DNA of 64,000 bases from Phallus indusiatus (GCA_027605045.1 JAQFWX010000037.1:124001-188000); one strand, 5' to 3'. Numbered from the stretch's first letter, positions 45,370 to 58,624 are shown. Made by a program: numbers and translations. Notes: generated from the sequence alone by a model not told the origin.

Positions 45370-46242
45370 TCACTCGTCAAACAAGCCACGAGGACGAGGT
45401 GTCGGAGGCGGCAAAGGAGCAGGAACAGAAGGTGCTTTGGGGGTCGGTTGAACAAGCGGATTCGCTATAAGAGAATAATACGTGTTAACATAAAGCTCCG
45501 GTTCTTCGAATTGAGAAGAAAAAGGAACAGAGAGGCGTTCGCGTGTGAGAACGGAAAAGTTGTTCCCCCCCAAAGTTGATAAATAATAATATAATATAAT
45601 AAAAAGAGTGGGGAAAAATCAAAAGAATGATGAGGAATAAGTAACGCACGTTTCCAAGTTGCCCAGGCGGGGAGTGGTTTAGCTTCTGGAGGGGGAGGGG
45701 GAGCAGCTACAGGTGCGGGAAGAGACTTGGGCTCTTTCTTGTGTGCGATGGCCTTTTTGTTGACAGTTCGCCATGCGGGTTTCGCGGGACCTGCTGCAAC
45801 ATCTTCTTCTGGTGGTGGAACGGCTTCGGGTGCTGGAGGTTCTGGTAGCTAGGCAAACCAAAGTCAATCGTACTTGGCTCTCCCTGCAGTGAACACATTA
45901 GACTTACTTTTGGTTTCCAATCTGGAGCGTATTCTCCTCCTGCACCATGCTTTGACTTTACAGCCATGAGTTCGGCGATTTCGCTGAGGATGTATTATTG
46001 TTACGAAGCAATTCCAGTTGGACTTGTTCTAGCTTACAATTGCAATGCCCGTCGCTCATCTCTGAGCTTTCCAACTTCTTGCAGCAGAATACGCACTTCA
46101 GATGCGAGTGCTTTGCTGAAATCGTTCAAGTATCTATAAGGATTTGTTTTGAGGATTGATCAGTGCTACCATCAGACGTTTTTCGCGGTCCGCTGCGTAC
46201 TCACTTGGGTGGTGCACCTTTGTAGGTCGATTTGTTAGACAT
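45370..46242 (-). CDS. Small hypothetical protein with coiled coil and proline-rich tail
   Basis: Five exons give about 165 residues. Exon 1 is MSNKSTYKGAPPK; exon 2 YLNDFSKALASEVRILLQEV to LRDERRALQ (amphipathic, coiled-coil-like); exon 3 ISEIAELMAVKSKHGAGGEY and APDWKPK. Exon 4 is proline- and alanine-rich (PEPPAPEAVPPPEED, PAWRTVNKKA) up to PAWATWK, and exon 5 is PNPLVQPTPKAPSV to RGLFDE, stop at 45370. All joins use GT-AG introns of ordinary size. It resembles uncharacterised basidiomycete proteins of the same layout as I recall them, but no function is assigned. It is convergent with the phospholipase C gene. Confidence 0.7.
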
Positions 46243-47639
46243 CGTCTAGATGATGGTTGGAGAATGAGAGAAAGAAAAAAAAAAGTCGAGAGAGACAGCC
46301 GGGTCAATTGCTGAAATAGGGTTCTCGTGATAAATCTTTGTTGGGTGCAATGAGGCGGGGCTGGCCGAGAAAAAAGATTCAGTGGCAGCCTAAAGCCTCG
46401 TGCCCGGAAAACCTGGCTGCCGTCTTCACTGAGTTTGCTGCCTGCCATGGCCCTTTACACAGACCGTGTGCACCGTGTTTACAATGCTCTTGTGCTGGGT
46501 GAAGGTGAAGTGAAGAGAAAAGGAGACTTTGTGAACATTTAGAACAAGGTCTGATGCTTTGGCGTGTATTACGTGCGGATTCTGTGCCGCAAAAGTGGAG
46601 AACCGTTACGGCAAGGAGCTTATTTAATATTGTTTGGTCTGTCATCCTAGCTCTGCTCGTTGTCGCGAAAGGTAAGCAGAAGAATGAACAATTGGGATTG
46701 TCTATAGTATTTCTCACTCTTTGAGCACCAGGCATGATTTCACCTTCACCTACTACTTTCCGTGACTGCCCAAGTATCACATAGTGGCAGATTTAATTGC
46801 AAAATCGTGCGTATCAAGAAACCCCTTCATGCTTTTAATATCGTCTAACCCCCCGTGTAGCGGTGTAGGTTCCGGCGTTGATGTCGTTGCGTCTACCATC
46901 CTCTTTCGCCGTGCGTGTGCTTCTCGCTTTGCTTGGCGTATGTCAAGTATCTTGACGTAGCTATTTTCTTCTTAGAGCGTTCAAGGTCTATCACATTTAT
47001 GAACTGAAACCGGACTGGGTGCTATCTACGTTGACTGTGGTCGCTCGTTGAATCCGGCGTGGATACACTGGCAAGGGGCATCATGACGGATTTCTTCAAA
47101 GAACCGCAGACACGTTCTGAGTCGCGAGGCTTGGTGCCTTTGATTTGCTTTTCGAGAAGCGTAGAATGCGTTGACTACGGTATCTATCGTGATTATAAAC
47201 ATCTGATCAGATATCAGTGATTTTCAACGCGGAGTCGCCTGTCAAGGAAGACTTAGGAAGTGCCCGAAACCGAGGCGAGAATCGACAAGCAGCGTTTTTT
47301 TGTCTGCGTTCGCACCTCAAGGATGTCGCCGAATCGGTTCTAATACCTACTTGATAAAAACTCATGACACCCATAGTCTATTTCTGTATGTGTCCATTTA
47401 ATGAGTCCATGTAAGTGTCAATACTGAACCAACAGAACATTCTATGAAACAGTATTACACCAGCAGGGAGTTTGAAGATACTTTAGACAAAGCCAAGATG
47501 AAATTGAAACACACGATTGATTCGTTTGTTTTCTTTACAAGGACCCAAAGACAATAATGATAGGAAAAATATAAACCAAGTTTGAGACAACGGCCAGAAA
47601 ATTGAAGAGAAACAACCGGTATCACTCATAATGCTACAC
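46243..47639. other. Intergenic region with a duplicated gene relic (copy 1)
   Basis: Around 46730-47165 the sequence matches by eye that at about 60600-61050. On the minus strand copy 1 encodes an exon-like segment containing KREAHARRKRMVDATTSTPE and PTPLHGGLDDIKSMKGFL, ending at a TGA after KSATM. Its upstream part is stopped, so it looks like the last exon of a broken or missed gene. No family recognised. Confidence 0.4.
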
Positions 47640-49135
47640 TTAATCACCACCTAGACTGTTTTCAACGTCTCTCCTTGCACGTTGGACCGGGTCTTCTCCG
47701 AAATCATGAAGGGCAGACCGCCCTGGAATTGAACGACCCTCCATGGTTTCCGTTGATATAGACGTTAAATCAACTGTTCTTTCTTCCCATTCACGTAACC
47801 TCAAAAGAAATCTAGCTGTCATTATGCCCGATATACTGCAAAGGTGTGTGGTCAGTTGAATAAGCCTATTACCTCAGCCGATGCTCACTGCCAACGTTTA
47901 AAGTACTCACGGTAGTGTTAATGCGTTGACCAGCTTTTCGATGAAACTGTTTGACTAAATCTGTCGTTAGAGTTTATTGACCTATGACTGTTTGGATTCG
48001 CCTACTGATGCGACCTCAAAACTTTCTCAGCAGGTGAAATAAGTCAACTCAAGCAGACTTACAAAGTCAAGGATCAACGCTGTAAGGATAAACCCAAAAA
48101 CGGTCCTTGAAGATGTATGGGTAAGCTTTTGTTTCAATAAAAGAAGCGCGTTATGTGTAATATTTTACCCAAAATATAGAACACCTGATTAAATTTTTAG
48201 TCCGAATTGCATGAAACATGGACCTCTCTTACACACTTTGTTCGAAAACAAGAAAATTGATGCTATTTTTTTGGCCTCGCCATTCTCGATGACACCAAAG
48301 TGCCTGCACGCATCGACCGATTGTTAAAGCAGCCAACGAGAACTCAAGTAAGACGACCAGAAGGGCTAGAATAGTGTTGCCTAAACGGGTGTCAGTGTAC
48401 CTCAGGAAAACTTCAACGACTGATGATCGTACTACTGGACTCAGAAAGGAAGTCAGTTTCAAGGATATAGTCCAAGAAGCTACTACTGCTGTAACTCACA
48501 TGACGATGGGTGATTTTACAGCAGCACCGCCTGGGCATCTCACGGTGGGAACGTGTATCTGGAAATACGCCTCAACCAAGAATAACAAGACATAAAACTT
48601 AACGCACGACGTCGATTAAAACGCAAGCAAATCCAAGAACACCGAAGAAGACCAGGATCCAACGATTTGCACCATAAACTGCGTAAGTTCGCATGATCCA
48701 TACGGCTATACGAGAATTTTCTTGAAGCTTGCTATCTTGATGAACAGAAATGAACTATAATCGCTTACTGATAATGCAGGCGCGGCCTACTACACTGATT
48801 GCGGTGGAAATGATATAACCAGTATTACAGTTATTTGAGAACTAATTCAAATCTCGCGTGAGTCAAAGCCAAGTATTCTACAATATATGTAATGTATGCA
48901 TACCTTCCCAGTTATTGCTAGCATGTAGAGTACGTTCGCCACAAGAGCATAGCGGCAAAATGCATAAAGGAACGTCGAGAAGCGAAACCTTTGACTCCAT
49001 ATGTATTGAACCTCTCTCGGCAATGTAAGAAGATAATCATAGTATAAAAGTACTAAATAATGTCGGACCGTGAAAAAGGTGAACGTCAATGGAATGAATA
49101 CCTAGGCTAGAATATTGTATGCATAGTTGCACCAT
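47640..49135 (-). CDS. DUF6533-like seven-helix membrane protein, copy 1
   Basis: Multi-exon integral membrane protein of the agaricomycete type whose N-terminal helix carries the YYDYLLT(L/F)xxE(V/F)xYIW signature. Exon 1 encodes MVQLCIQYSSL and joins to VLLYYDYLLTLPREVQYIW, RFRFSTFLYAFCRYALVANV and LYMLAITGK. Further exons carry VVGRACII, TVWIMRTYAVYGANRWILVF, IHVPTVRCPGG, a helix LALLVVLLEFSLAALTIGRC, TVFGFILTALILDF, and the cytosolic tail with ISGIMTARFLLRLREWEERT ending at 47640. About eight exons, all with GT-AG introns. The family has no known biochemical role; the layout suggests a receptor-like protein, which is inference. Its paralogue is at 57046-58624 and a remnant lies at 53505-53725. 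Confidence 0.7.
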
Positions 49136-51076
49136 GCTAATAGTGAATTGGTTCAATCTCAAAGTCAGGGGCCCCGGGCTCAGTAGACATTGGATCCTAG
49201 ACTCACCGCGGACTATTTATTTGGACCATAATTCGCCTTCGAGGTCAGTGTATGTGGGTGCAATGTTGCACTGAGGCATGACCTGACAGTGTCCCGCTTT
49301 GATGTGACTATATATATGGATTTTTTTCCGTGGCTATAAGGATTAGAGTTAAAGAGTTCAATATATGTATAAGGTCTAAGAGCTTCGCAGATTTGCAAAA
49401 TTAAAGCGTGTGGTTCCTGCGTATTCACAATTCATCTTTTCTGATACATGTGCTGGGCATTGAGTCATTTCAAATTATAGATTAGAAGTTCCCATGTCAG
49501 ACTGTCACGGTAAATAGAAATTTAATTCAATGGTGATGGGAATTGATTTACATCCTTTCTTTCCAAGTTGTCGTTCGCTTACGTCAAACACCCTCCGAAA
49601 AATGAAAACCGACACAGTTGATGCACTTAAATATGCGTCATTTCCAAGTGGTAAGTCCTGCTATACTCATTTTACAATGAGTAAGTTGTATTTAATCTTC
49701 TGCGTTGGATTGAAACTTTGCCTTTTATATTATTACGTATTTTCGACTTAACTGGATAGATGCTCTGGACCGTTCAAATTAAAAGCCTCGCTCCCGCTGG
49801 TTCGCCGATGGCCCAAATCGGCCATACACATGACATACCCCGACCCGAGATCCAGAAACTCAAAATGTAATGGCTGCCGTACCAAGCCGACAATTCTAAC
49901 TTTTTGGGATTTAATAGCTACCACGCTCACGGTTATTTTGGCTGGACATTCAAAATCTTTACATCTATAAGCATTGCAGGTGCTCAGGAAGTTTGAACAG
50001 CCTGAGCTGAAAACGATTAGGCACGGTTTGGGAAGATTGTGCACAAAACAGATTTGTATTTTTCAGGCTTTACATAAAATAACGGTTCGGAAGGAAACTG
50101 ACGAACTAATATGTTCCCCTCATTTTTCCTATAAAGCGTGTCTCTTTAAAGAGATTGAGCACGAAAGTGTATAGTTTGTTCATGATGCTCATCCGCCGCT
50201 ATCGATCCGGATGCTTCTCTGCCACCGGAGAGTTTGAGAGCCGAGGTGATTTCTGTTTCAACCGGCGTCAGGGGAGTTGAATATGATAAGCCTAGGGTAG
50301 CACTATATTCACAACCTTCATGCCAATGCGTACATCAGTAATGTGGCGTATGTAACTCAGTCTTCAGTTTTCATTGTTCAATCTTCTAGCTCGTAAAACG
50401 TCATGAAAAAGATTCTGTGTCTGAACAATATTGTGCCCTTTCTATTGTAAATTTACATTCAATCAACGTACCTGAAAGTTGAGATGGAAATTTTAAATAT
50501 AGAATTTGAAATAAAATGAACGGCGAAATGTTATAGCTACAATGCGGCTGTCAGTGCAGATCCTTAATATTAACGCACGTTCGTACTAGATAATTCAAAT
50601 ACGCCAAGTCCACGGGTTTTCGGATTCTCGGGTGGAACACCCTTAGCTGCAGCAGAGCGCGGAACAGCTTTCCCAAAATCAAAGGGGTTGGACGGAATTT
50701 TGTGAGATACATCATTTACTATCGCAGTCCGTTAGTGGCATTTCTTGTTTTTTTATGATGCACGTTTTGCCATTGACTCAGATTGTTATGAGCCTTAATT
50801 AACACAAAGGAGCGCAATCTAGTGCTGTCAAATCCCTGGACTGATTTCGAGTCTCCGAGAAATTCCACCATCCGGTTCGGACAACAGTCAGCTGAATGAA
50901 TTTAATTTTACTTGATATATATTTAGTAGCATCCTCCTAATATGCTAGTACAATAAATGTTTCAGAGCTTATTCAATCTATAAGGTGACTTGAATTCCAC
51001 AGACCACCTTCAAAATTGTTTCAACGTAGCCTTCTTATGTATCAACGTTGTTCACCAAGAAAATATCGTAAGATTA
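49136..51076. other. Gap between membrane protein 1 and adenylating enzyme 1
   Basis: No gene recognised; minus-strand frames such as 49748-50044 lack motifs. Part of the stretch (about 50510-50720, with CTTAATATTAACGCAC) recurs at about 53820-53960 and weakly at 59520-59640, marking it as part of the duplicated block. Confidence 0.45.
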
Positions 51077-52985
51077 TTACAACAATTGTTCATCATTCCA
51101 AACTGAATCGCCGGCGTACGCTTTATCTAGCATCTCTTTGAACATTTCCTCTGTTTTCGAGCGCAGGACCCTCCCTTTAACCTGTACAATTCGCGTTTAA
51201 TTGACCAGAATGCACGGAACAAAACAATGCTGCTCACCGATGAAAGAGGCAACGATCCTTTAGATAAGACAAAGATATATTCAGGTTTGATCATTTCATG
51301 AGGGTACAGTTTCGAAGATGAGAAGAATGGCTGTAAACGAGAGAAAATGACGTCTCGAAGGGAGGTTTCTCCGTGTCCATTGATGGCGACTTCGGTTTGT
51401 GCTTCATTTACTGGTTCCACGAGAAGAGCAACTGTAGGACGTCCTGACCCTACAACCACGAGCCTAGATATGAGATCGTGGCAGAAGTATGCTATTTTGT
51501 CTTCAAGATACCTGAAAACAAACAAATGTGACTCAAACTTTCAGCACACTTGCTGTTTAGAACGATACACATACTTAGCGTCGCAATTACTAGCACCCTC
51601 CGTAATAAAGATATCATCCTTCCTTCCTCGAAAGATAAAAACCTCATCTTTCCCACTTGCGCTGCCTTCAACGCGCTCAAACAAGTCTTTGGTATAATAC
51701 TTCCCGTCTTTCGGATCTCGCAAAGAGGGATGGGGACAGTCAGGCGATGTTGGCAAAACGACAAGTTCTTGTATATTTGAATGGGTGTCTCCTGATAAAG
51801 ACACGAATTCGTAGTCCAGCGTGCGGAAAAATCGTAAAAGACGAGGTTTTCTGGGTTTGGAAAACATTATCAACCCGAGTTCTGTAGATCCAAACCTAGT
51901 CTTTTCAAACCAAAAAAAAAAACTCGATTTACATAAGGCGATTCAGAGAATGAGGAACTTACGGCGAGTGGGATATCCAGCTTCTCGGCCAATTCAATTA
52001 TATGCTCGCTAATTGGTCCACCTACGTAAATCACACTGTATAGGGTCCTCATCTTCTCTAATAAACTCGGTGAATCTCTCGCTTTATTGATAAGATCGCT
52101 AACGAGAGAGGAATAAAGCACTATATCGGTTACACGGCATTCCGTGATGACTCTGGCTAAATCGTCGGGCTGTTTCCATAATATCTGATCTGTTAGAACA
52201 ATACAGCCCACGTGAAAAAACACATGAAGGGATTCTGTAAAATAGGATTCAGTCAAAAAATTTACATTGAGGTCATTTTCAATCACACACCAATATGTTG
52301 TGAAGCGTAGCAGAACGAATCACTACGCATGTACACTGGCGTTCTTTTTTCGTTCAGGCACTTTTGCGCTGTTGCGTCCATCCATCTCCGGGTATACCGA
52401 ACGATCTTCGGGCGGCCCGAGGTCGAGCCCGAAGACTGTTCAATAGACAAGATCTCATCTGCATCTCCGTCCAATGCTGGCAGAGTGTTGGGCATTATGG
52501 GAATATCATCGGGTACCGGTGGGTCTTGTAAAGGTATGATTTCAAACTGTCCCGCGAGTTGTTCCCATCCTCTAGCGTCTTTCACGTCACAAAGTATGAT
52601 CTTCACTCCCGATTGTTCGAATAAGTCTCGAACTAGAGTGGTCTCAAGATAAGTAGACACCATGTGGGGTGTATATCCCGCGCGTATGAGACTGAACATG
52701 TGAACAACATCTATATATGTTTTGCCAATCATCCTTAGAAAAGATAAGTCGTATTTCTGGGATAAAAAGTCAAATGCACCATAAACCAACAACCTCCCTA
52801 TCAGCGCATTTGGATTTGAGTTTCGTCTGCCAATTTACCGCAAAACGAGTAATGTCGTCCCAAAACTCCTTGTACGAAATGTCTTTCCATCTCAAGTCGC
52901 CTTGGGCGGGTATTTTGAAGACCGTATTGTTTGGATGGTTCAAAGCTGCCTGCTCAAAGGCGATGAGATGGTTCAGGAAACCCAT
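51077..52985 (-). CDS. Stand-alone adenylate-forming (NRPS-like A domain) enzyme, copy 1
   Basis: ANL-superfamily enzyme of about 560 residues that would activate a carboxylic acid as the acyl-AMP. Order: MGFLNHLIAFEQAALNHPNN, exon join at VVGLW, then MIGKTYIDVVHMFSLIRAGY, the ATP-loop motif SIEQSSGSTSGRPKIV, CIVLTDQILWKQPDD, YVGGPISEHI, the aromatic-box motif RFGSTELGLIMFS, DPKDGKYYTKDLFE and the hinge IFRGRKDDIFI. It ends with the C-terminal lysine motif LPLSS-VKGRVLRSKTEEMF, stop at 51077-51079. After this there is no carrier protein, reductase or thioesterase domain, unlike full NRPS-like reductases. About six exons with short introns; no break noticed. Paralogues are at 54054-55970 and 62457 onwards. 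Substrate unknown. Confidence 0.8.
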
Positions 52986-53129
52986 TGCTGGTGAGCTTTG
53001 AAGAAATCCTACATATTTATGTACGCCAGATGATTAAATATTGAATGTTTGAATACTCAGTCTCAGTAGTATTGTTACCAGGCTAAGCGGAGTTCAAAGT
53101 TCATAATATGTATAGTCCGTTTCTTCCAA

Positions 53130-53765
53130 GGTATGTACGGAGAAATTTTTGGATATCATATTACGAACTTTGAATTCCGCTGAATTCCCAATTTTACTGA
53201 GTGCATGTCATGTGTCCATGAATACTCCGGTTTTCGTGAGCGACGCCTTTATCTGCGGTAAAGCCCGGAATAAACTGTTCAAAAGTCAAAAGGACTGATG
53301 GAATTCTATGGAACATGTCATACAAGTACTGATATTTTTAAAATACTAAGTTTACAAAGTGAGAATTTCGTGATATATGTACAATCATTTGCTATCTCCT
53401 GACATCGACGGCGTTTCTATTTATAAAAGAATTCTGAATAATAGAGAAGGAAAAAGAGAGCTGCGGTTGTAACCCGACCGCAACGTGGCATCACAGCCCG
53501 GACTCGGACTCAGTGGCGAGCTGGTCTGTTTGGATACCGTTAGTATTATCTGCTTCCCGCTTCACGCTTCGAACTAAATCCTCTTCAAAATCACTGAACG
53601 CAGATCGCGTAACTGATCGTCCTGCCTATTGTCTCTTGGCCAGTCAACTTATCCGGTTTTTCTTCCCATTCACGTAGGTGTAGAAGAAATCTGGCTGTCA
53701 TTAGGCCTGATATACTGAGAGAAGGGATTGCCGCAACACGAGGTCGAGTTAGTTCGTTGCCTGTT
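53130..53765. repeat. Duplicated block matching 56690-57340
   Basis: Roughly 80% identical by eye, from AAGGTATGTACGGAG through GTGAGCGACGCCTTTATCTG to the tail region of the DUF6533-like gene. Shows that the adenylating and membrane-protein genes were copied together. Confidence 0.75.
53505..53725 (-). pseudogene. DUF6533-like protein, C-terminal remnant
   Basis: Corresponds to the cytosolic tail of the gene at 57046-58624 (LREWEEKPD-type segment, QETIGRT, then stops and frame changes). The membrane helices are absent: the sequence upstream switches directly to the leader of the next adenylating enzyme near 53800. Confidence 0.65.
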
Positions 53766-54053
53766 AGCAATATTTATATGTAACACATACGGTAATAAAA
53801 TAAACGGGGAAATCTTATAGCTACAAGTGGATGAAGATTCGGATCCTTAATATTAACGCACCTTTGTACCAGATAATTCAAATACAGTGCAACGCACTTA
53901 ACTATGGCAAAGCGCGGAACAACTAACCAAAAATCAAAGGGGTTGAATGGAGTTTCCCAAGTCCACGGGATAAGGTTTACAGAGTGGGAATTTCGTGAAA
54001 TACATCAACATCCCCCACCAAAAAAGATATTGTAAAATTATTACATCAATCGT

Positions 54054-55970
54054 TCATTTCCAAACTGAATCGCTGGGATACGCTTTATCTAGCATCTCTT
54101 TGAATATTTCCTCTGTTTTAGAGCGCAGGACCCTCCCTTTAACCTGTACAATTCGCGTTTAATTGACCAGAATGTACAAACAACCTAAGCAATACTACTC
54201 ACCGATGAAAGAGGCAACGATCCTTTAGATAAGACAAAGATGTATTCCGGTTTGATCATTTCATGACGGTACAGTTTCGAAGATGAAAAGAATGGCCCTA
54301 AACGAGAGAAAATGATGTCTCGAAGGGAGGTTCCTCCGTGTCCATTGATGGCGGCTTCGGTTTGTGATTCATTTACTGGTTCTACGAGGAGAGCAGGTGT
54401 AGGACGTCCTGACCCTACAACCACGAGTCTAGATATGAGATCGTGGCAGAGGTATGTTATTTTGTCTTCAAGATACCTGAGACAAACAGGCAGATGCCAC
54501 TTGAACTTTACATTCGTTTGATTTGTATAACGATATACACACTTAGCGTCGCAGGTGTTAGCTTCCTCCGTAATGAAGACATCATCGCTCCTTCCTCGAA
54601 AAATAAAAACCTGATCTTCTCCACTTGCGCTGCCTTCAACACGCTCAAACAAGTCTTTGGTATAATACTTCCCGTCTTTCGGATCTCGCAAAGAGGGATG
54701 GGGACAGTCAGGCGATGTTGGTAAAACGACAAGTTCTTGTATATTCGAATGGGTATTTCCTTGGACCGGCACGAATTCGTAGTCCAGCGCGCAGAATAAT
54801 CGTAGAAGACGGGGTGTTCTAGGTTTGGAAAACATTATCAACCCGAGTTCTGTAGATCCAAACGTGGTCTTTTCAAATAAAAACGTAGTATGTAAACCGG
54901 TTTCAATTAGGGTGAGAATGACGGACTTACAGTGAGTGGGATATCCAACTCCTCGGCCAGTTTAATTGTATGCTCGCTAATTGGTCCACCTACATAAGTC
55001 ACACCGTGTAAGGCCCTTATCTTCTCTAACAAACTCGGTGAACCTCTGGCTTTATCGATAAAATCGCCAACGAGAGAGGAAAATAGTACTATATCGGTTA
55101 TGCTGCATTCCGCAATGACCCTATCAAAATCGTCGGGGTGTCTCCATAATATCTTGTCTGTCAGAACAATACAGCCCAGCTGAAGAAACACATAAAGGGA
55201 TTCTATTTAAGAGGATTCGGTCAAAAATATCTATGTTGAGGTCATTAGAAGAAACGCACCACAGTATTGTGCAGCGTAGCAGAATGAACCATTACGCGCG
55301 TACACCAGCGAAGTTCTTTGTTGTTTGTTCAAGCACTTTTGCACTATAGCGTCCATCCATCTCCGGGTATGCCGAACGATCTTCGGGCGGCCCGAGGTCG
55401 AGCCCGAAGACTGTTGAATCGACAAAATGTCGTCTGCATCTCCGTCCAATGCCGGAAGAGTATTGCGCGTTATGGGAATATCGTTGGGTACCGGTGGGTC
55501 GTATAAAGGTAAGATCTCGAATTGTCCCGCAAGTTGTTCCCGTCCTCTAGCGTCTTTCACGTCACAAAGTATGATCTTCACTCCCGATTGTTCGAATAAA
55601 TCTCGAATGAGAGCGGTTTGGTCAATATAAACAGACATCATGTGAGGTGTATATCCAGCGCGTATGAGACTGAACAAGTGAACAACGTCTATATATGTCT
55701 TGCCGACCATCCTTACAGAAATAAATATGAGTTGTATCTCGGAGATAAAGAAGTAAAAACGTACCATAGCCCAACAACCTCCCTATCAGCACATTTGGAT
55801 TTGAGTTTAGTCTGCCAATGTACCGCAAAACGAGTAATGTCTTCCCAAAACTCTTTGTACGAAATATCTTTCCATCTCAAGTCGCCGTCGTCAGGTATTT
55901 TGAAGACCGTATCGTTTGGATGGTTCAGAGCTGCCTGCTCAAGGGTGGTGAGATGGTTCAGAAAACTCAT
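54054..55970 (-). CDS. Stand-alone adenylate-forming enzyme, copy 2
   Basis: Very similar to copy 1 at 51077-52985. MSFLNHLTTLEQAALNHPND, KSKCADREVVGLW, MVGKTYIDVVHLFSLIRAGY, ATP-loop SIQQSSGSTSGRPKIVRHT, CIVLTDKILWRHPDD, YVGGPISEHTIKLAEELD, FGSTELGLIMFSKP, DPKDGKYYTKDLFE, IFRGRSDDVFI, YLEDKITYLCHDLISRLVVV, then LPLSS-VKGRVLRSKTEEIF and a stop at 54054-54056. The intron before YLEDK happens to be open in frame, so it could be retained without a stop. As in copy 1 there is no carrier or reductase domain. No break was noticed. The ends of copies 1 and 2 differ (KAYAGDSVW versus KAYPSDSVWK). Confidence 0.8.
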
Positions 55971-57045
55971 TGAACTTTGAAGAAATACCACCTTATGCTC
56001 ATTTTTGTATGTACGCTAGATGATCATTGTATACTCGATCTGTACCTTGAGCGGAGTTCAAAATTCATAATATGTATAATTTCAAGTGTATATAAATCCT
56101 TTTATGGAGTACGATGGCTTCTGGTGAACATCCCACTGTCCATTGGTATCCATTAATGGGCGCTAAAGGGACTTGGTGGAATCAGTTCGCTGTCAATAGC
56201 ACGGTCTCGCGCGGCCAGCTCAATCCAGTGGAGTCCATTGGATGCTAGCAATCAGTACTAAGTCTGATGAGTATTCGCAAATGTAGCGATATGGTGAAGA
56301 AGGAGAGGAAAAAGCCATGAGAGGTAATGAATTTTGTAACTCGTGGATAAATTAGCCTGTTAGATGGCTGCAAATAAAATTCCTATGCGTGCTGTTTTAT
56401 GTAAATATGTAGCTGACTCCCCATATGCGAATGCGTGGAGAGATATCAGTTAATTATTATAACACGCACCACAGAAATCCAAGTATACAATATGGGGGAA
56501 GCCTTCTAACTTGACTTTGAAAGAATAGGGCAAGAAGGGGCTTGTCTTCAAACTTAAATTCGATTTACAGAGTAGAAAACCATTGAGATCCATTAAAAAC
56601 TAATAGCAATTACTGGTCTTGCCCAATACAGGCTATTGGGACATTTACTAGAAGCGGAGCTACTGGATTTATGAGTAAATTCTTGAATTCCAAGGTATGT
56701 ACGGAGTAATTTATGGATATCATATTACGAACTTCGAATTCCGCCCAATTTTCCTGAGTGCATGACACGTGTCCATGAATATTTGAATATCGGGTTTTCG
56801 TGAGCGACGCCTTTATCTGCGGCAAAGCCCAGAATAACAGTCCAAAAGTCAAAAGGACTGAACGGAATTCTATGGAGCATGTCATATAAGTATTGATAGT
56901 TTTAAAATACTAGGTCTACAAAGTCAGAATTTCGTGATATACAATCATTTGTTATCTCATAACATCAATGGCGTTTCTGTTTAGAAAAGAATAATATAAA
57001 GAAAGGAAAAGAGAGCTGCGAGTGTATCTCGATCGTAACGTGGCA
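55971..57045. other. Gap between adenylating enzyme 2 and membrane protein 2
   Basis: The left 130 bp are the enzyme 2 upstream region. 56690-57045 is the duplicated block shared with 53130-53490. The frame at 56610-56885 (-) has no motif. No separate gene seen. Confidence 0.45.
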
Positions 57046-58624
57046 TCACAATCCGGACCCGGATCTGGTGGCGAGCTGGTCTGTCTGGGAACCGCTAGTA
57101 TTATCTGCTTCCTGCTTTACACCTGCAACCGGATCCTCTCCAAAATCACTGAACGCAGATCGCGTAACTGATCGTCCTGCCACAAACTCGATACTTGCTA
57201 TTGTCTCTTGACCAGTCACATTATCCGGTTTTTCTTCCCATTCACGTAGATGTAGAAGAAATCTAGCTGTCATTAGGCCTGATATTCTGAGAAAAGGTTG
57301 CCGTGACACGAGGTCGAGTTAGTTCGTTGCCTATCAGCACTATTTATATGTAACACATACGGTAATGTCAATGCGTTAATGAGTTTGCTAATAAAATCGT
57401 TTGACTAAATTAATCAGATTGTTTATATCAGTATTCGTCAATCAAAGGTGATTGGATTAGCCTACTGCCGCGACCTTAAAATATCTTAGTAAACGAAGAT
57501 AAAAGAAAAAGAAGAATTACAAAGTCAAGTATCAAGGCCGTTAAGGTGAACCCAAATACGGTCCTTGAAAGATATATGAATGAATTGAGCCTTCTCTCTT
57601 CAATGAAAGTAGTATATATGCAGTATTTACCCGAAATATAAAACACCTAGAACGCTTCAGCTCAGTTTACATAAATATTTGGCGCTCGTTCGCACATACT
57701 TTGTTCTAGAACGCGGAAGTTGGTGCTATCCTTTTGATTCCGCCAATTTCCCTGACTCAGAAGTGCCTGAACGCATCGACCAATCGTCAATACGGCAAGC
57801 GAGGTTTCGAGTATGACGACGAGCAGGGCAAGAATGGTACCACCTAGATCATGGACGTTATAATCGATTCAGCAAGTGAGACATCTATATGACACACTTC
57901 TAGATTTGGATAACAATAGTATTGGTATAATATGTTGATAGTACGGCAATGAATCAACTCACATGACGATGGGCGACTTCGCAGCATGCTGACCCGGACA
58001 TCGTACAGTGGGAACGTGAATCTATAAAGATAAGATAAATTTTGATTAAAGAAAGAGCAAGGTATAAGCGCTATGATGGACATACGACATCAATGAAGAC
58101 GCAAGAAAGACCGAGAAGACCGAAGAAGACGAGAATCAAGCGACTTGCACCATATACTGCATATGTTCGCATTATCCATACGGCTATACAAGAAACGTTA
58201 GGCTCAGACGTTCAAGGAGCTGGATTTGGGACGCTTACTGATAACACAAGCGCGGCCTATCACGCTTAGTGCACTGGACATGATATACCCGGTATCACAA
58301 CCAGTTGAGAGCTGTAATGCAAAAATATTGTCAATACAATCGCAAAATAAGATGGAGTAAAAAGTGACTACACAGATATATACCTTTCCTGTTATCGCCA
58401 ATAGATAAAGGACGTTCGATACAAGAGCATAACGACAGAATATATAGAGGAATGTCGAAAAGCGGAATCTTTGACTCCACATGTATCGAAATTCTCTGGG
58501 GAAGGTGAGAATATAGTCATAGTACAACAGTGCTGATGAAGATGTCAGACTGTGGAGACGATGAGGAAGTCTTGAATCTCGAGGAATTACCTAGGCTAGA
58601 GTATTGTATGCATAGCTGTATCAT
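57046..58624 (-). CDS. DUF6533-like seven-helix membrane protein, copy 2
   Basis: Paralogue of the gene at 47640-49135 with the same exon plan. MIQLCIQYSSL joins to ALLYYDYILTFPREFRYMW, then RFRFSTFLYIFCRYALVSNV, LYLLAITGK, GYIMSSALSVIGRACVI, VWIMRTYAVYGASRLILVF, IHVPTVRCPGQHAAKSPIV, TILALLVVILETSLAVLTIG and the tail ISGLMTARFLLHLREWEEKP, ending at 57046. Introns are short with GT-AG ends and fall at the same codons as in copy 1. The tail diverges most (VAGRSVTRSAFSDFGEDP versus GRSIPGRSALHDFGEDP). No break was noticed. Function unknown; receptor-like by topology only. Confidence 0.7.

Noticed and set aside
46379..46780. 133-codon minus-strand frame
   Set aside because: Cys- and Ser-rich with no motif, and only partly overlaps the duplicated relic in another frame.
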